Origin: Cellulomonas soli | GTDB lineage: Bacteria; Actinomycetota; Actinomycetes; Actinomycetales; Cellulomonadaceae | Reading direction: 5' to 3' | DNA length: 64,000 nucleotides | Assembly (NCBI RefSeq): GCF_013409305.1 | Contig: NZ_JACBZJ010000001.1 | Location: 3,782,001-3,846,000 of the forward strand | In this document: piece by piece, positions 8,197 through 16,767 of the stretch | Numbering within the stretch: the first letter of the stretch is position 1 | Layout: the number at the start of each line of letters is the position of its first letter | Translations under genes and position numbers: made by a program | Notes under the pieces: model-generated | Seen by the model: only the letters and a program-made list of their open reading frames with translations | The model's database searches: none | Told to the model about the DNA's origin: nothing

Positions 8197-8230
8197 GCTA
8201 TCACTCTCTCGATCGCTAAAGATGGATAGC
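8197..8230. promoter_or_regulatory. inverted repeat upstream of the Fic gene
   Basis: GCTATC (8197-8202) and GATAGC (8225-8230) flank 22 bases that include the palindrome CGATCG. This is the most AT-rich patch nearby and ends 8 bases from the Fic start codon. It may contain the promoter and a site for the protein's own winged helix. Symmetry and position are the only evidence. Confidence 0.35.
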
Positions 8231-8311
8231 AGGAGGCGTTGTGCACGTCTACGCCCGGGCAGGCGACACGTGAACGGCACCGCCCGTGCGGCGAGCGGGT
8301 CTCCGGACGCG

Positions 8312-8349
8312 GCAGAGGCCACCCCCGGATACCCGGAGATGGCCTCTGC
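8312..8349 (-). terminator. terminator of tRNA-Pro
   Basis: A 10-bp perfect stem (GCAGAGGCCA with TGGCCTCTGC) with an 18-base loop lies 16 bases beyond the 3' end of the minus-strand tRNA. The rest of 8231-8365 shows nothing else. Confidence 0.6.
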
Positions 8350-8365
8350 ACGGTCCAACGATCGG

Positions 8366-8439
<74 letters not shown>

Positions 8440-8504
8440 ATGGTCCCCTTGAGGACCGCGTGAACTCTACCGCACCGTGGGCCGGTGCCAGGAACCGGCG
8501 CTGG

Positions 8505-9368
8505 TCACGGCCCCTGCGCGGGTCGGGCCGGCGCGTCGTGCACGCCCTCCGGTAGCCCGAGCGCCCGCACGTCCCGCACGGTGACGCTCGCGAGTCGCGG
8601 GTCGGTCGACCCGAGGACGTCCCGCACCGTCCCGAACGAGAGCCGAAGACCACGAGGGCTGATCGTCAGTCCCGCGGGGGCGATGACGCCTGTGCGATGG
8701 TCCTTGCCGGGGTGCAGCCGGATCCACAGCGTCTGCGGGTCGGAACCCTGCAGCGACTCCACGGTCGCGGCGCGCAGCGCGAGCCACCGCGTCAACGACC
8801 GGGCCGCCCGGTCGCCGAGCTCGACGACCCCCAGCTCGGGGACCCGGATGCTGCGGTTCTGCGGGCCGAGGGCAGCCAGGGTGACGAGCGCGAGCTCACG
8901 CTCGGTGGCCCCCGTCGCCGCCAGCAGGTGCACGTGCGCGGAGAAGCGCGCCCAGATGGACGTGGGGACGCCCCACGGTGCCGGTCCGGCGGCCGCGGCC
9001 AGCAGGAGCGCGCCTGCCGGGCGATCGCGGTCCGCCGGCGGCGGCGCCGGCAGGCGCAGCTCCGGCCCCTCGGCCACGGGGACGAGCAGACGGTTCTCGA
9101 CGGCGTAGCGCGTGAGTGCACGGGCAGCGCTCGCCCGAGCCCGGGCGGACGCCACCGAGGGCGCGTGCCCGCTCTCCCCCGGACGTTCGAGCCAGGCGTG
9201 CAGGACGTCTTCCCGGAGCACCAGGTCAGCGGCAGGGCTCGGGGTGTCGAACCGCGTGGCGACGAAGGCGACGAGGTCCTCGAACGCCCACCGGCGCTGC
9301 CGTCGCGTCGCCGGCGAGGCCTCGAGGTCGCTCATGTACCGCCCGATCACGCTGTTCAGGTCGGTCAT
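8505..9368 (-). CDS. degenerate tyrosine-recombinase-like protein
   Basis: 287 residues. The N-terminal part (about 1-85) looks like a SAM-like core-binding domain of phage integrases (SVIGRYMSDLEASPATRRQRRWAFEDLVAF). The rest has the size and helix pattern of a catalytic domain. The Arg of the usual TGxRxSE box is not in place (TGATERELALVTL), and I see no HxLRHxxA box or terminal Tyr. It is therefore unlikely to cut DNA. I start it at ATG 9366-9368, which follows GAGGGCGACCGC, rather than the longer reading. It lies upstream of tRNA-Pro, is minus strand, and has paired distant inverted repeats in front. It could be a domesticated, DNA-binding-only relative, or a decaying integrase. Homology is inferred by eye and is weak. 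Confidence 0.55.
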   Translation of the reverse strand: MTDLNSVIGRYMSDLEASPATRRQRRWAFEDLVAFVATRFDTPSPAADLVLREDVLHAWLERPGESGHAPSVASARARASAARALTRYAVENRLLVPVAEGPELRLPAPPPADRDRPAGALLLAAAAGPAPWGVPTSIWARFSAHVHLLAATGATERELALVTLAALGPQNRSIRVPELGVVELGDRAARSLTRWLALRAATVESLQGSDPQTLWIRLHPGKDHRTGVIAPAGLTISPRGLRLSFGTVRDVLGSTDPRLASVTVRDVRALGLPEGVHDAPARPAQGP

Positions 9369-9392
9369 GCGGTCGCCCTCGGCATGGCGTGA

Positions 9393-9479
9393 TGATAACG
9401 GAAGGCCAGGGCGTTCTGGGCGGGGCTCTTCCGCTGTCCGGGGTCTCACGGTGACGCTAGGCGCCTGTTTCCGTTATCA
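9393..9479. repeat. 11-base inverted repeat pair upstream of the recombinase-like gene
   Basis: TGATAACGGAA (9393-9403) and its exact reverse complement TTCCGTTATCA (9469-9479) are 65 bases apart. The left copy overlaps a TATCAT -10-like hexamer and lies 25 bases before the start codon of the recombinase-like gene. Such spacing suits a protein that binds both copies with DNA looping, or two divergent promoters sharing one element. Confidence 0.6.
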
Positions 9480-9550
9480 CACGCACGAGAACGACGGCAG
9501 CGCAGCTCCCCGGGCGCGCCTCGTGGGCCTCGGCCCTGCTCCACCGGCTC

Positions 9551-9610
9551 CCCACGCCCCTCGGGCATGCAGGAGGGGCGTGGGTCAGGTCCCCCCTGCC
9601 CCACGCCCCT
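9551..9610 (-). terminator. three-part terminator region downstream of der
   Basis: CCCACGCCCCT occurs at 9551-9561 and again at 9600-9610. Its reverse complement AGGGGCGTGGG lies between them at 9574-9584. The central copy can pair perfectly over 11 bp with either flank, so two mutually exclusive hairpins are possible. The region lies just past the stop codon of der on the minus strand. Simple termination is the default reading. Confidence 0.6.
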
Positions 9611-9620
9611 CCCCCACGGC

Positions 9621-11096
9621 TCAGCGCTTGCGCTTCTCCCGGACGCGGACCGACACCTGGATGGGTGTCCCCTCGAACCCGAACGTCTCGCGCAGACGGC
9701 GCTCGATGTACCGCCGGTACCCCGCCTCCAGGAACCCGGTCGCGAAGATCACGAACCGCGGCGGGCGCGTCGAGGCCTGCGTGGCGAACAGGATGCGCGG
9801 CTGCTTGCCCCCGCGAAGGGGGTGCGGGTGCGCGGCGACCAGCTCGCCGAGGAACGCGTTCAGCCGACCGGTGGGGATCCGCATGTCCCAGGAGTCGAGC
9901 GCCCGCTCGAGCGCGGGCACGAGACGGTCCGTGTGCCAGCCCGTCTTCGCCGAGACGTTGACGCGCGGCGCCCACTGCACCTGGACGAGGTCCTGCTCGA
10001 TCTCCCGCTCGAGGAACGGACGGCGGTCCTCGTCCATCAGGTCCCACTTGTTGTACGCGACGACCAGCGCACGCCCAGCCTCGATGACCTGCGAGATCAC
10101 CCGCGTGTCCTGCTCGGTCATCTTGGTCGAGGCATCCACCAGCACGACGGCCACCTCGGCCTTCTCCACCGCGGCCTGCGTGCGCAGCGAGGCGTAGAAG
10201 TCGGCGCCCGAGGTCTGGTGCACGCGCCGCCGGATCCCCGCGGTGTCCACGAAGACCCACGGCTTGCCGCGCAGCTCGACCAGCTCGTCGACCGGGTCCC
10301 GCGTCGTGCCAGCGACCTCGTCGACGACGACACGCTCGGCACCGAGCACCTTGTTGAGCAGCGAGGACTTGCCGACGTTCGGTCGACCGATCAGCGCGAC
10401 CCGACGCGGGCCGTCCGGACGCACGGTCCCGTGCGCCGAGACCGTCGGCAACGCGTCGAGCGCCGCGTCCAGCAGGTCGCCCGTGCCACGCCCGTGCAGG
10501 GCGGACACCGGGTACGGCTCGCCCAGGCCCAGGTTCCACAGCTCGGCGGCGTCCGCCTCGACGCGCGGACCGTCGACCTTGTTCGCGCACAGCACGACCG
10601 GCTTGCCCGAGCGGCGCAGCAGGCGCACGACCCGCTCGTCGGTGTCGGTGGCGCCCACGGTCGCGTCGACGACGAAGATCACCGCGTCGGCCAACGAGAT
10701 CGCGATCTCCGCCTGCTCGGCGACCCGGGCGTCGATCCCCGCGACGTCGACCTCCCAGCCGCCGGTGTCGACGAGGGAGAACCGACGGCCCGCCCACTCG
10801 GCCGGGTAGGTCACGCGGTCCCGGGTCACCCCGGGCTTGTCCTCGACGACGGCCTCGCGTCGTCCGATGATGCGGTTGACGAGCGTCGACTTGCCCACGT
10901 TCGGGCGACCGACGACGGCCAGCACCGGCAGAGCGGTCTCGTGGGCGCTCTCACCGTCGACGAGCTCGCCGCCGTCGAGCAGCGCGAGGTCCTCGCCGTC
11001 CAGCTCGTACTCGGCCAGACCTGCTCTCAGGGCGTTCTCACGGGTCGCGTCGTCGGCCTCGTCGGGGAGCTCCAGGGCGGGGTCGGTCTCGGTCAT
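9621..11096 (-). CDS. der: ribosome-associated GTPase Der (EngA)
   Basis: Double-GTPase needed for assembly of the 50S subunit; 491 residues. G1 motifs occur twice ([10 protein letters not shown] and [10 protein letters not shown]), each followed by a DTGG/DTAG G3 motif ([18 protein letters not shown]) and NKVD/NKWD G4 motifs. The C-terminal KH-like domain ends in basic VRVREKRKR. An acidic N-terminal tail of about 55 residues precedes the first GTPase domain. The ATG is at 11094-11096; the reading frame extends further upstream but overlaps plsC, so the later start is preferred. It is last in the long minus-strand run. Confidence 0.95.
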   Translation of the reverse strand: MTETDPALELPDEADDATRENALRAGLAEYELDGEDLALLDGGELVDGESAHETALPVLAVVGRPNVGKSTLVNRIIGRREAVVEDKPGVTRDRVTYPAEWAGRRFSLVDTGGWEVDVAGIDARVAEQAEIAISLADAVIFVVDATVGATDTDERVVRLLRRSGKPVVLCANKVDGPRVEADAAELWNLGLGEPYPVSALHGRGTGDLLDAALDALPTVSAHGTVRPDGPRRVALIGRPNVGKSSLLNKVLGAERVVVDEVAGTTRDPVDELVELRGKPWVFVDTAGIRRRVHQTSGADFYASLRTQAAVEKAEVAVVLVDASTKMTEQDTRVISQVIEAGRALVVAYNKWDLMDEDRRPFLEREIEQDLVQVQWAPRVNVSAKTGWHTDRLVPALERALDSWDMRIPTGRLNAFLGELVAAHPHPLRGGKQPRILFATQASTRPPRFVIFATGFLEAGYRRYIERRLRETFGFEGTPIQVSVRVREKRKR

Positions 11097-11187
11097 GGCT
11101 CCATTGTCCCTTGTCGTCGGCCCAGCGGACGACCGGGCCGCCGACAACCCGCTCACAACGTCCTCGTGCGCAGCCCGAAGGGCGATC

Positions 11188-11910
11188 TCAGGCCCGCGTC
11201 TGACGGTTCGGGTCGTCGGTCGGCAGCTCGATACCCGTCCGTGCGGACGCCTCGGCCACGAGCGTGGCGAGCGCCGTCCGGACGGTGTCGTTCGCCAGCA
11301 CCAGGGCGTCCCGGCCGGACACGCCCGGGGGACGCTCCAGCACGATCGGGGCCCCGAACTCGACGACGAACCGCCTGCGGAACCCGGGCACGTGACCGAC
11401 GGACTCCCCCGTCCGACGCGTGCCGAGCACGGCGACCGGGACGACCGGGGCGTGACCGTTGAGCGCCAGCCACGCGACCCCGGCACGCGCGTCGGCCGCG
11501 TCACCCCGGCCACGGTTGCCCTCCGGGAACACCCCGACCACTCCCCCGCGCCGCAGCACGCCCAGCGCCGTGGCGAGCGCCGCACGGCCGCCCTCACGGT
11601 CCACGGGGATCTGGCCCGCGCCCCGCAGGATCATGCCCACGGGCCCGGTGAACATCGACTCCTTGACGAGCAGGTGCGCCGGTCGCGGCGTGACGCCGGC
11701 CACGACAGGCCCGTCGGCCACGCCGGTGTGGTTCGGCGCCAGGAGCACCGGGCCCTCCAGGGGCACGTTCTCGGCACCGACCACCCGCGTCGACCAGACC
11801 CCGCGGGCCAGGACGAGGCCCAGCAGTCGTCCGCGACGCGCGGCGCGCGGTCCGGGGACCTCGGTGCCCGCGCCAGAGGATCCGCCGGTGCCCTTCGGTG
11901 CCCCGGTCAC
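11188..11910 (-). CDS. plsC: 1-acyl-sn-glycerol-3-phosphate acyltransferase (PlsC family)
   Basis: Acylates lysophosphatidic acid to phosphatidic acid at the membrane. It is 240 residues. The HX4D motif is NHTGVAD (His61, Asp66), and the substrate motif is VFPEGNRG (about 127-134). A basic/hydrophobic N-terminal segment ([13 protein letters not shown]) likely associates with the membrane. The start is GTG at 11908-11910 and overlaps the cmk stop codon in GTGA, indicating translational coupling. A related glycerolipid acyltransferase activity cannot be excluded. Confidence 0.9.
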   Translation of the reverse strand: MTGAPKGTGGSSGAGTEVPGPRAARRGRLLGLVLARGVWSTRVVGAENVPLEGPVLLAPNHTGVADGPVVAGVTPRPAHLLVKESMFTGPVGMILRGAGQIPVDREGGRAALATALGVLRRGGVVGVFPEGNRGRGDAADARAGVAWLALNGHAPVVPVAVLGTRRTGESVGHVPGFRRRFVVEFGAPIVLERPPGVSGRDALVLANDTVRTALATLVAEASARTGIELPTDDPNRQTRA

Positions 11911-12653
11911 CGTCCCACCAGGTCAACCCGGCCGGAGGCCTGCACGACGACGTCGAGCACCGCCCGGACCGTCTCGTCGAAGTCCAGCGCCGAGGAGTCG
12001 ACCGTGGCGACACCGTCGGCGGCGACGTGGAACTGCACGACCGCCGAGTCGTCCGCGTCCCGGCGGACCACCTGGTCGCGGGTCGCCTCGACCGCCGCCG
12101 CGTCGGCCGCGCCGTGCACCTCGAGCGCGCGACGCGCCAGGCGGGCCTCCTCGCTCGCGGTCAGCAGCACGCGCACGTCCGCGTCCGGGGCGACGACCGT
12201 CGTGATGTCCCGCCCCTCGGCGACGATCCCCCGCCCGTGGGAGAAGCCGCCCGCTCGCTCGGCGTCGATCGCCGCGCGCTGCAGCCGACCCAGCTCGGCG
12301 CGCACCTCGAGGTTCGTCGCGACCGCACTCACGATCGAGGAGATCTCCGTCCGCCGGATCGCCGCACCGACGTCCGTGCCGTCGACGTGCACCCCCGGCG
12401 CCTCGGGGTCCACCCCCATGACCAGGGGCATCGCACGGACCACGGCCGCCACGGCGGCGGCGTCGTCGAGCGGCACGCCCTGCTCGCGGCACCACCACGT
12501 CGCCGCCCGGTACATCGCCCCCGTGTCGAGGTACGCCAGACCCAGTGCGCGGGCGACGGCCTTCGACACGCTGGACTTGCCGGACCCCGAGGGTCCGTCG
12601 ATCGCGACCACCAGGGCCGTCGGCGCTGCCGTGCTCAACTCACCAGTCTCCAT
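11907..12653 (-). CDS. cmk: (d)CMP kinase
   Basis: Phosphorylates CMP and dCMP with ATP in pyrimidine nucleotide recycling; 248 residues. P-loop DGPSGSGKSSVS, the CMP-binding segment YLDTGAMYRA, the AEGRDITTVVAPDADVRVLLTAS region and the lid RRDADDSAV are all present. I start at ATG 12651-12653, which overlaps the end of tyrA by 19 bases; the open frame continues far upstream but without similarity. The stop overlaps the plsC start. It sits in the cmk-plsC-der arrangement common in actinobacteria. Confidence 0.94.
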   Translation of the reverse strand: METGELSTAAPTALVVAIDGPSGSGKSSVSKAVARALGLAYLDTGAMYRAATWWCREQGVPLDDAAAVAAVVRAMPLVMGVDPEAPGVHVDGTDVGAAIRRTEISSIVSAVATNLEVRAELGRLQRAAIDAERAGGFSHGRGIVAEGRDITTVVAPDADVRVLLTASEEARLARRALEVHGAADAAAVEATRDQVVRRDADDSAVVQFHVAADGVATVDSSALDFDETVRAVLDVVVQASGRVDLVGR

Positions 12654-13747
12654 CCGCGGGCCGTGAGCTCCGCCTCCAGGTGCTCGGCGCTGCCGGGCAG
12701 CACCGAGATGATCGCCATGCCGACCGGTCGGCCGGCGGCGTGCTCCAGTGCGAGATCCTCCAGGTTGACGCCGACCTCGCCGACGTCCACCAGCAGCCGG
12801 GCCAGCTCGCCGGGCTCGTCCGGGACGAGCACGCTGACCTGGGCGTACGGTCGGCGCGCCCCGCCGTGCTTGCCGGGAATCCGCGACACGCCCGCGTTGC
12901 CCGCAGCGATCGTCTGGGCGATGGCCGCCAGCGCACCCACGCCGACGGTCTCGGGCCCTGTCGCCTCGTCGGCGACGCCCAGTGCACCGATGACCACGTC
13001 GAGATCCGCACGCAGGGCGACCAGCACGTCGCGCACGGGCCCGGCGTTGGCCGCCAGGATCGAGGTCCACAGCGCGGGATCCGAGGCGGCGATCCGGGTC
13101 ACGTCGCGCAACCCCTGCCCGGCCAGCCCGAGCGCGTCGTCCTCGAGCCCTCGCAGCCGCGCCGCGACGAGGCTCGCCGTGACCTGCGGCACGTGGGAGA
13201 CCGCGGCCACGGCCGCGTCGTGCTCGTCGGCGGCCATGGTGACCGGGACGGCCCCGAGGTCGACCGCGAGCGCGCGCACCGCCAGCAGCGCCTCGGGGGT
13301 GGAGGAGCCGGAGTCGGCGATGACCCAGGGGCGCCCGAGGAACAGGTCGGGCACGGCGGCGGAGGGTCCGGTGCGTTCGCGTCCGGCCATGGGGTGGGAG
13401 CCGACGTAGCGGTGCAGGTCGGCGCCGGCGGCGCGCAGCTCGTCGAGCACGTAGCGCTTGACGCTGGCGACGTCGGTGACGACCGCCCGGGGGTGGGCGG
13501 TGAGCTCGGCGAGGACGACGTCGGCGGTCACGTCCGGAGGTGCGGCGACGACGACGAGCGCCGGTTCGGGGTCCTCGGGGCGCGCGGGTCGTCCCGCGCC
13601 GACGTCGCGCGCGAGGGCGACGGCGGTGCGGGACGGGTCGTGCAGGACGACGTCGACGCCCAGGGCGCGTAGGCCCAGACCGACGGAGGTGCCGAGCAGC
13701 CCGGTGCCGACGACGCGGACGGGACCGCGGGTGGCGGCGACCATCAC
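12635..13747 (-). CDS. tyrA: prephenate dehydrogenase
   Basis: Oxidatively decarboxylates prephenate to 4-hydroxyphenylpyruvate in tyrosine synthesis. It is 370 residues. The N-terminal NAD(P) fold has VVGTGLLGTSVGLGL (about 13-27). The substrate region includes DVASVKRYVLDEL and GSHPMAGRERTG with the catalytic His. A C-terminal ACT domain (about 285-360, VSVLVPDEPGELARLLVDVGE) suggests allosteric control by tyrosine. GTG at 13745-13747 is chosen because AGGA is then 9 bases upstream; the next codon is ATG, so either is possible. It overlaps cmk by 19 bases. Confidence 0.93.
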   Translation of the reverse strand: MMVAATRGPVRVVGTGLLGTSVGLGLRALGVDVVLHDPSRTAVALARDVGAGRPARPEDPEPALVVVAAPPDVTADVVLAELTAHPRAVVTDVASVKRYVLDELRAAGADLHRYVGSHPMAGRERTGPSAAVPDLFLGRPWVIADSGSSTPEALLAVRALAVDLGAVPVTMAADEHDAAVAAVSHVPQVTASLVAARLRGLEDDALGLAGQGLRDVTRIAASDPALWTSILAANAGPVRDVLVALRADLDVVIGALGVADEATGPETVGVGALAAIAQTIAAGNAGVSRIPGKHGGARRPYAQVSVLVPDEPGELARLLVDVGEVGVNLEDLALEHAAGRPVGMAIISVLPGSAEHLEAELTARGWRLVS

Positions 13748-13766
13748 CGGGTGCGGTCCTGCCAGG

Positions 13767-15089
13767 TCACAGCCCGACCCGGGTCATGAGCGAGCCGACC
13801 TCGGTCTTGCCGAGGACGCGGGTGCGTCCGGGGCGCAGGTCGCCCAGGCGGACGGGACCGATCTGGGTGCGGACGAGCCGTGTGACCGGGTAGCCGAGCT
13901 CCTCGAAGATGCGGCGGACGACGCGGTTGCGGCCCTCGTGCAGGACGATCTCGACGAGGCTGGCCTGCGGGGTGGTCTGCACGACGGAGAACTTGTCGAT
14001 CGTGACCACGCCGTCCTCGAGCTCGACGCCGGCCTTGAGCCGTGCGGGCAGCGAGGCGGGAACGCGGCCGTCGAGGTGCGCGAGGTAGGTCTTGGGCACA
14101 CCGTGCGAGGGGTGCGAGAGCCGGTTGGCGAGCTCCCCGTCGTTGGTCAGCAGGATGAGGCCCTCGGTCTCGGCGTCGAGGCGGCCGACGTGGAAGAGCC
14201 GTTCGGACCGGTCGGCGACGAACTGCGCGAGCGAGGGGCGCCCGTCGGGGTCGTGCATGGTCGAGACGACGCCCAGGGGCTTGTTGAGCGCGAGGGTCAC
14301 CATGGAGGTGTCGAGCTGGACGCGCAGCCCGTCGACGTGGATGACGGCGCGCAGGGGGTCGACGCGGACGCCGAGCTCGCGCACGGTGGAGCCGTCCACG
14401 GTGACGCGGCCGGTGGCGATGAGCTCCTCGCAGGAGCGACGTGAGCCCAGGCCGGCGGCTGCGAGCACCTTCTGCAGGCGCACGCCGTCGGGGTCGTGCA
14501 CGTCGATCGTGACCTCGGGTGTCCGGGGCGGGCGCGTCGGACGGGTCTGGGTGCGTGCGGCGGAGGCTGCTCGCCCGCGGCCCGTGGGCACCTTGCCGGC
14601 ACGTGCGGGACGCCCGGCCGAGGTCCCCTGGCCCGCGCGGTCGGCACCGGCGGGTCGGCCGCTGCTGCGGGGGCCGCCGGTGGCGATACGGGGGCCACCC
14701 GAGGTGATGCGGGGACCGCCTGACGTGCTGCCCGTGCCACCGGACGTGCCGCGACCGCGGCCGGCGCCTCGGCCGTCACCCTGTCCGCTGCCGGACTGGC
14801 GCGGGGCACCCGCACGGCCGGCGCCTCGCTCGTCGCGGTCCCGCCAGCGTTCGCCCTGCCCACGTTCGCCCTGCCCGCGGCCGGTCTGTCCCCGGCTGCC
14901 CTGGTCACGGCCTCCGTAGCCACCGGTGCCGGACCCGCCGGCACCGCGCCCGCCGGTTCCCTGCCCACCAGTACCCTGCCCGCCGCTGGCCTGGCCACCG
15001 GTGCGGCCGTAGCCACCGCTGTGCCCGCCGCTGCTGCGTCGCGGCTCTCCGCCGCGTCCCGGGGTGGCCCGTCGATCCTGTGCGCTCAT
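13767..15089 (-). CDS. RsuA/RluB-family pseudouridine synthase with long Gly/Arg-rich N-terminal tail
   Basis: Converts a specific rRNA uridine to pseudouridine. It is 440 residues. Residues 1-192 are low-complexity, dominated by Gly, Arg, Ser and Gln with GGQGT-like and RGQGE-like repeats. An S4 RNA-binding domain follows (about 204-250, RLQKVLAAAGLGSRRSCEELI), then the catalytic core with the essential Asp in GRLDAETEGL (Asp305). Typical family members are about 240-300 residues, so the extension is the odd feature. RluB (23S) or RsuA (16S) cannot be told apart here; position next to scpB favours the actinobacterial RluB-like group. The ATG overlaps the scpB stop in ATGA. Confidence 0.9.
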   Translation of the reverse strand: MSAQDRRATPGRGGEPRRSSGGHSGGYGRTGGQASGGQGTGGQGTGGRGAGGSGTGGYGGRDQGSRGQTGRGQGERGQGERWRDRDERGAGRAGAPRQSGSGQGDGRGAGRGRGTSGGTGSTSGGPRITSGGPRIATGGPRSSGRPAGADRAGQGTSAGRPARAGKVPTGRGRAASAARTQTRPTRPPRTPEVTIDVHDPDGVRLQKVLAAAGLGSRRSCEELIATGRVTVDGSTVRELGVRVDPLRAVIHVDGLRVQLDTSMVTLALNKPLGVVSTMHDPDGRPSLAQFVADRSERLFHVGRLDAETEGLILLTNDGELANRLSHPSHGVPKTYLAHLDGRVPASLPARLKAGVELEDGVVTIDKFSVVQTTPQASLVEIVLHEGRNRVVRRIFEELGYPVTRLVRTQIGPVRLGDLRPGRTRVLGKTEVGSLMTRVGL

Positions 15090-15751
15090 CGTCCCTCATC
15101 CGTGCTCTGGTCGACGCCCTCGAGGGAGTCGAAGTCGGGCAGGTAGGGGGCGAGCGGCGGTAGCTCGTCCAGGCTCGCCAGCCCCATCCGCTCCATGAAG
15201 TATCCCGTGGTCCCGTACAGGACTGCACCGCTGGACGGTTCGGTGCCCGTCTCGACGACGAGCCCGCGGGCCGTGAGGGTCCGCATGACGCCGTCGACGT
15301 TGACCCCGCGGACCGCCGAGACCTGCCCGCGGGTGACCGGTTGCCGGTACGCGACGACCGCGAGGGTCTCCAGCGCGGCCTGCGTGAGCCGGGCGGTCTG
15401 GCCGTCGACGACGAACCGTCCGACGACGTCGGCGTACAGCGGGGCGGAGTAGATGCGCCAGCCCTCGCCGACCCGGCGCAGCTCGAAGCCGCGCGGTCGG
15501 CCGCCGCTCTCTGCGCGGTACTCGGCGGCCAGCTCGTGCAGGAGCGCCTCGACGCGCCCGGTCGGCAGGGCGAGGGCGGTCGCGAGCCGCACCGCCGGGA
15601 CGGGCTCGTCGGCGACCATCAGCACGGCCTCGAGCGCGGCGAGCGCACCGCCGGGCAGGTCGTCGACGTCGAACGCGAGCTCGTCGGGTACGCCTGTGCC
15701 CGGCCTCTCGTCGTCGTCGACTCCCGCGGTGGCGGTCAGGTCCTCGCTCAT
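15086..15751 (-). CDS. scpB: segregation and condensation protein B
   Basis: Partner of SMC and ScpA in the condensin complex that compacts chromosomes. It is 221 residues: an acidic 35-residue N-terminal tail, then two winged helices (ALEAVLMVADEPVPAVRLATAL and TQAALETLAVVAYRQPVTRGQVSAVRGVNVDGVMRTL) and the typical GTTGYFMERMGLASLDELPPL ending. The ATG at 15749-15751 overlaps the scpA stop (ATGA), and its own stop overlaps the pseudouridine synthase start, so three genes are tightly coupled. Confidence 0.94.
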   Translation of the reverse strand: MSEDLTATAGVDDDERPGTGVPDELAFDVDDLPGGALAALEAVLMVADEPVPAVRLATALALPTGRVEALLHELAAEYRAESGGRPRGFELRRVGEGWRIYSAPLYADVVGRFVVDGQTARLTQAALETLAVVAYRQPVTRGQVSAVRGVNVDGVMRTLTARGLVVETGTEPSSGAVLYGTTGYFMERMGLASLDELPPLAPYLPDFDSLEGVDQSTDEGR

Positions 15752-16767
15752 CGGTGCGCCCTCTCGCTGTCGGTCCCCGCGTGTGCTCCGGTGTCCGAGC
15801 TCGCGCCCGGCGCCGGCTGCGGGTCGGGTGCCGGTGCCGTCCCTCTCTCGGCCGTGGGATCGTCGTCGTACGACGAGGTGGTCCCGACCGTCGTGTCGAG
15901 CTCGTCGAAGTCGTCGGACACCTCGACCTCGCCCTCCTGCGCACCGGTCCAGCGCACCGTCAGCTCCCCGAGCGGGGTCACCTGGTCGAAGCCGACCGCC
16001 CCTTCCCGGAAGAGCTCGAGGAGGGCGAGGAAGCGTGCCACGACCACGATCGTGGACCCGGCGTCGGCCGTCAGCGCGCGGAACGAGGTGGCCCCGCCGT
16101 GCCGGAGCCTGCCGACCAGGAGTGCCGCCTGCTCGCGGACGCTGACGGGGGGTGCGTGCAGGTGGCTGACGTCCACCCCCGGCGGTGCGGGCCTGGGGGC
16201 GAGCGCCTTGGCCGCGAGGGCTGCGAGCTGGTCGGGTCCGATCTGCCACACGAGCTCGGGCAGGAGCGCGGCCAGCTGGGGTTCGAGCTGCACGAGCCGG
16301 GGGTAGCGGCGCCCCTCGGCCGCGAGCCGTTCGCCGATGTCGGCGGCGACGACCTTGTACGCGCGGTACTGCAGGAGGCGGGCGAAGAGCAGGTCGCGTG
16401 CCTCGAGGAGCTCGAGGTCCTCGGCGTCCTCGACCTCGGCCGAGGGCAGCAGCCGGGCGGCCTTGAGGTCGAGGAGCGTGGCGGCCACGACGAGGAACTC
16501 GCTGGCCTGTCCCAGGTCCCAGCCCGTGCCGCCGTTCGCCGAGGCCCGCTCGCCGGCACGGATGTGCGCGATGAACTCGTCGGTGACCTTCGCCAGGGCG
16601 ACCTCGGTGATGTCGAGCTTGTGCTTGGCGATGAGGCCGAGGAGCAGGTCGAACGGCCCGGTGAAGTTGTCGAGGTGGACGTCGAAACCGTGCGTGCCGA
16701 CGGGGGCCGCGGCCCCGGTGGCAGGCTGCTCGGTGGGGACCGCGGCGCCCTCAGGCCGCGTCGCCAC
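15748..16767 (-). CDS. scpA: segregation and condensation protein A
   Basis: Kleisin subunit that bridges SMC heads with ScpB. About 339 residues. The N-terminal SMC-contacting region is clear (FDVHLDNFTGPFDLLLGLIAKHKLDITEVALAKVTDEF). The C-terminal winged helix with FLALLELFREGAVGFDQVTPLGEL ends near 275 and is followed by an acidic, Pro-rich tail of about 60 residues. The start is uncertain: I use GTG at 16765-16767, which overlaps the end of parA by 17 bases. An upstream in-frame start at 16827 would add 20 residues inside parA. Confidence 0.92.
   Translation of the reverse strand: MATRPEGAAVPTEQPATGAAAPVGTHGFDVHLDNFTGPFDLLLGLIAKHKLDITEVALAKVTDEFIAHIRAGERASANGGTGWDLGQASEFLVVAATLLDLKAARLLPSAEVEDAEDLELLEARDLLFARLLQYRAYKVVAADIGERLAAEGRRYPRLVQLEPQLAALLPELVWQIGPDQLAALAAKALAPRPAPPGVDVSHLHAPPVSVREQAALLVGRLRHGGATSFRALTADAGSTIVVVARFLALLELFREGAVGFDQVTPLGELTVRWTGAQEGEVEVSDDFDELDTTVGTTSSYDDDPTAERGTAPAPDPQPAPGASSDTGAHAGTDSERAHR

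Noticed and set aside
8505..9449. Longer version of the recombinase-like gene starting at 9449
   Set aside because: The extra 27 residues contain no conserved pattern, and the later ATG has a good ribosome-binding site.
14890..15060. Short direct repeats resembling a CRISPR or minisatellite array
   Set aside because: They are codon repeats of the Gly/Arg-rich tail of the pseudouridine synthase, in frame and without spacers.
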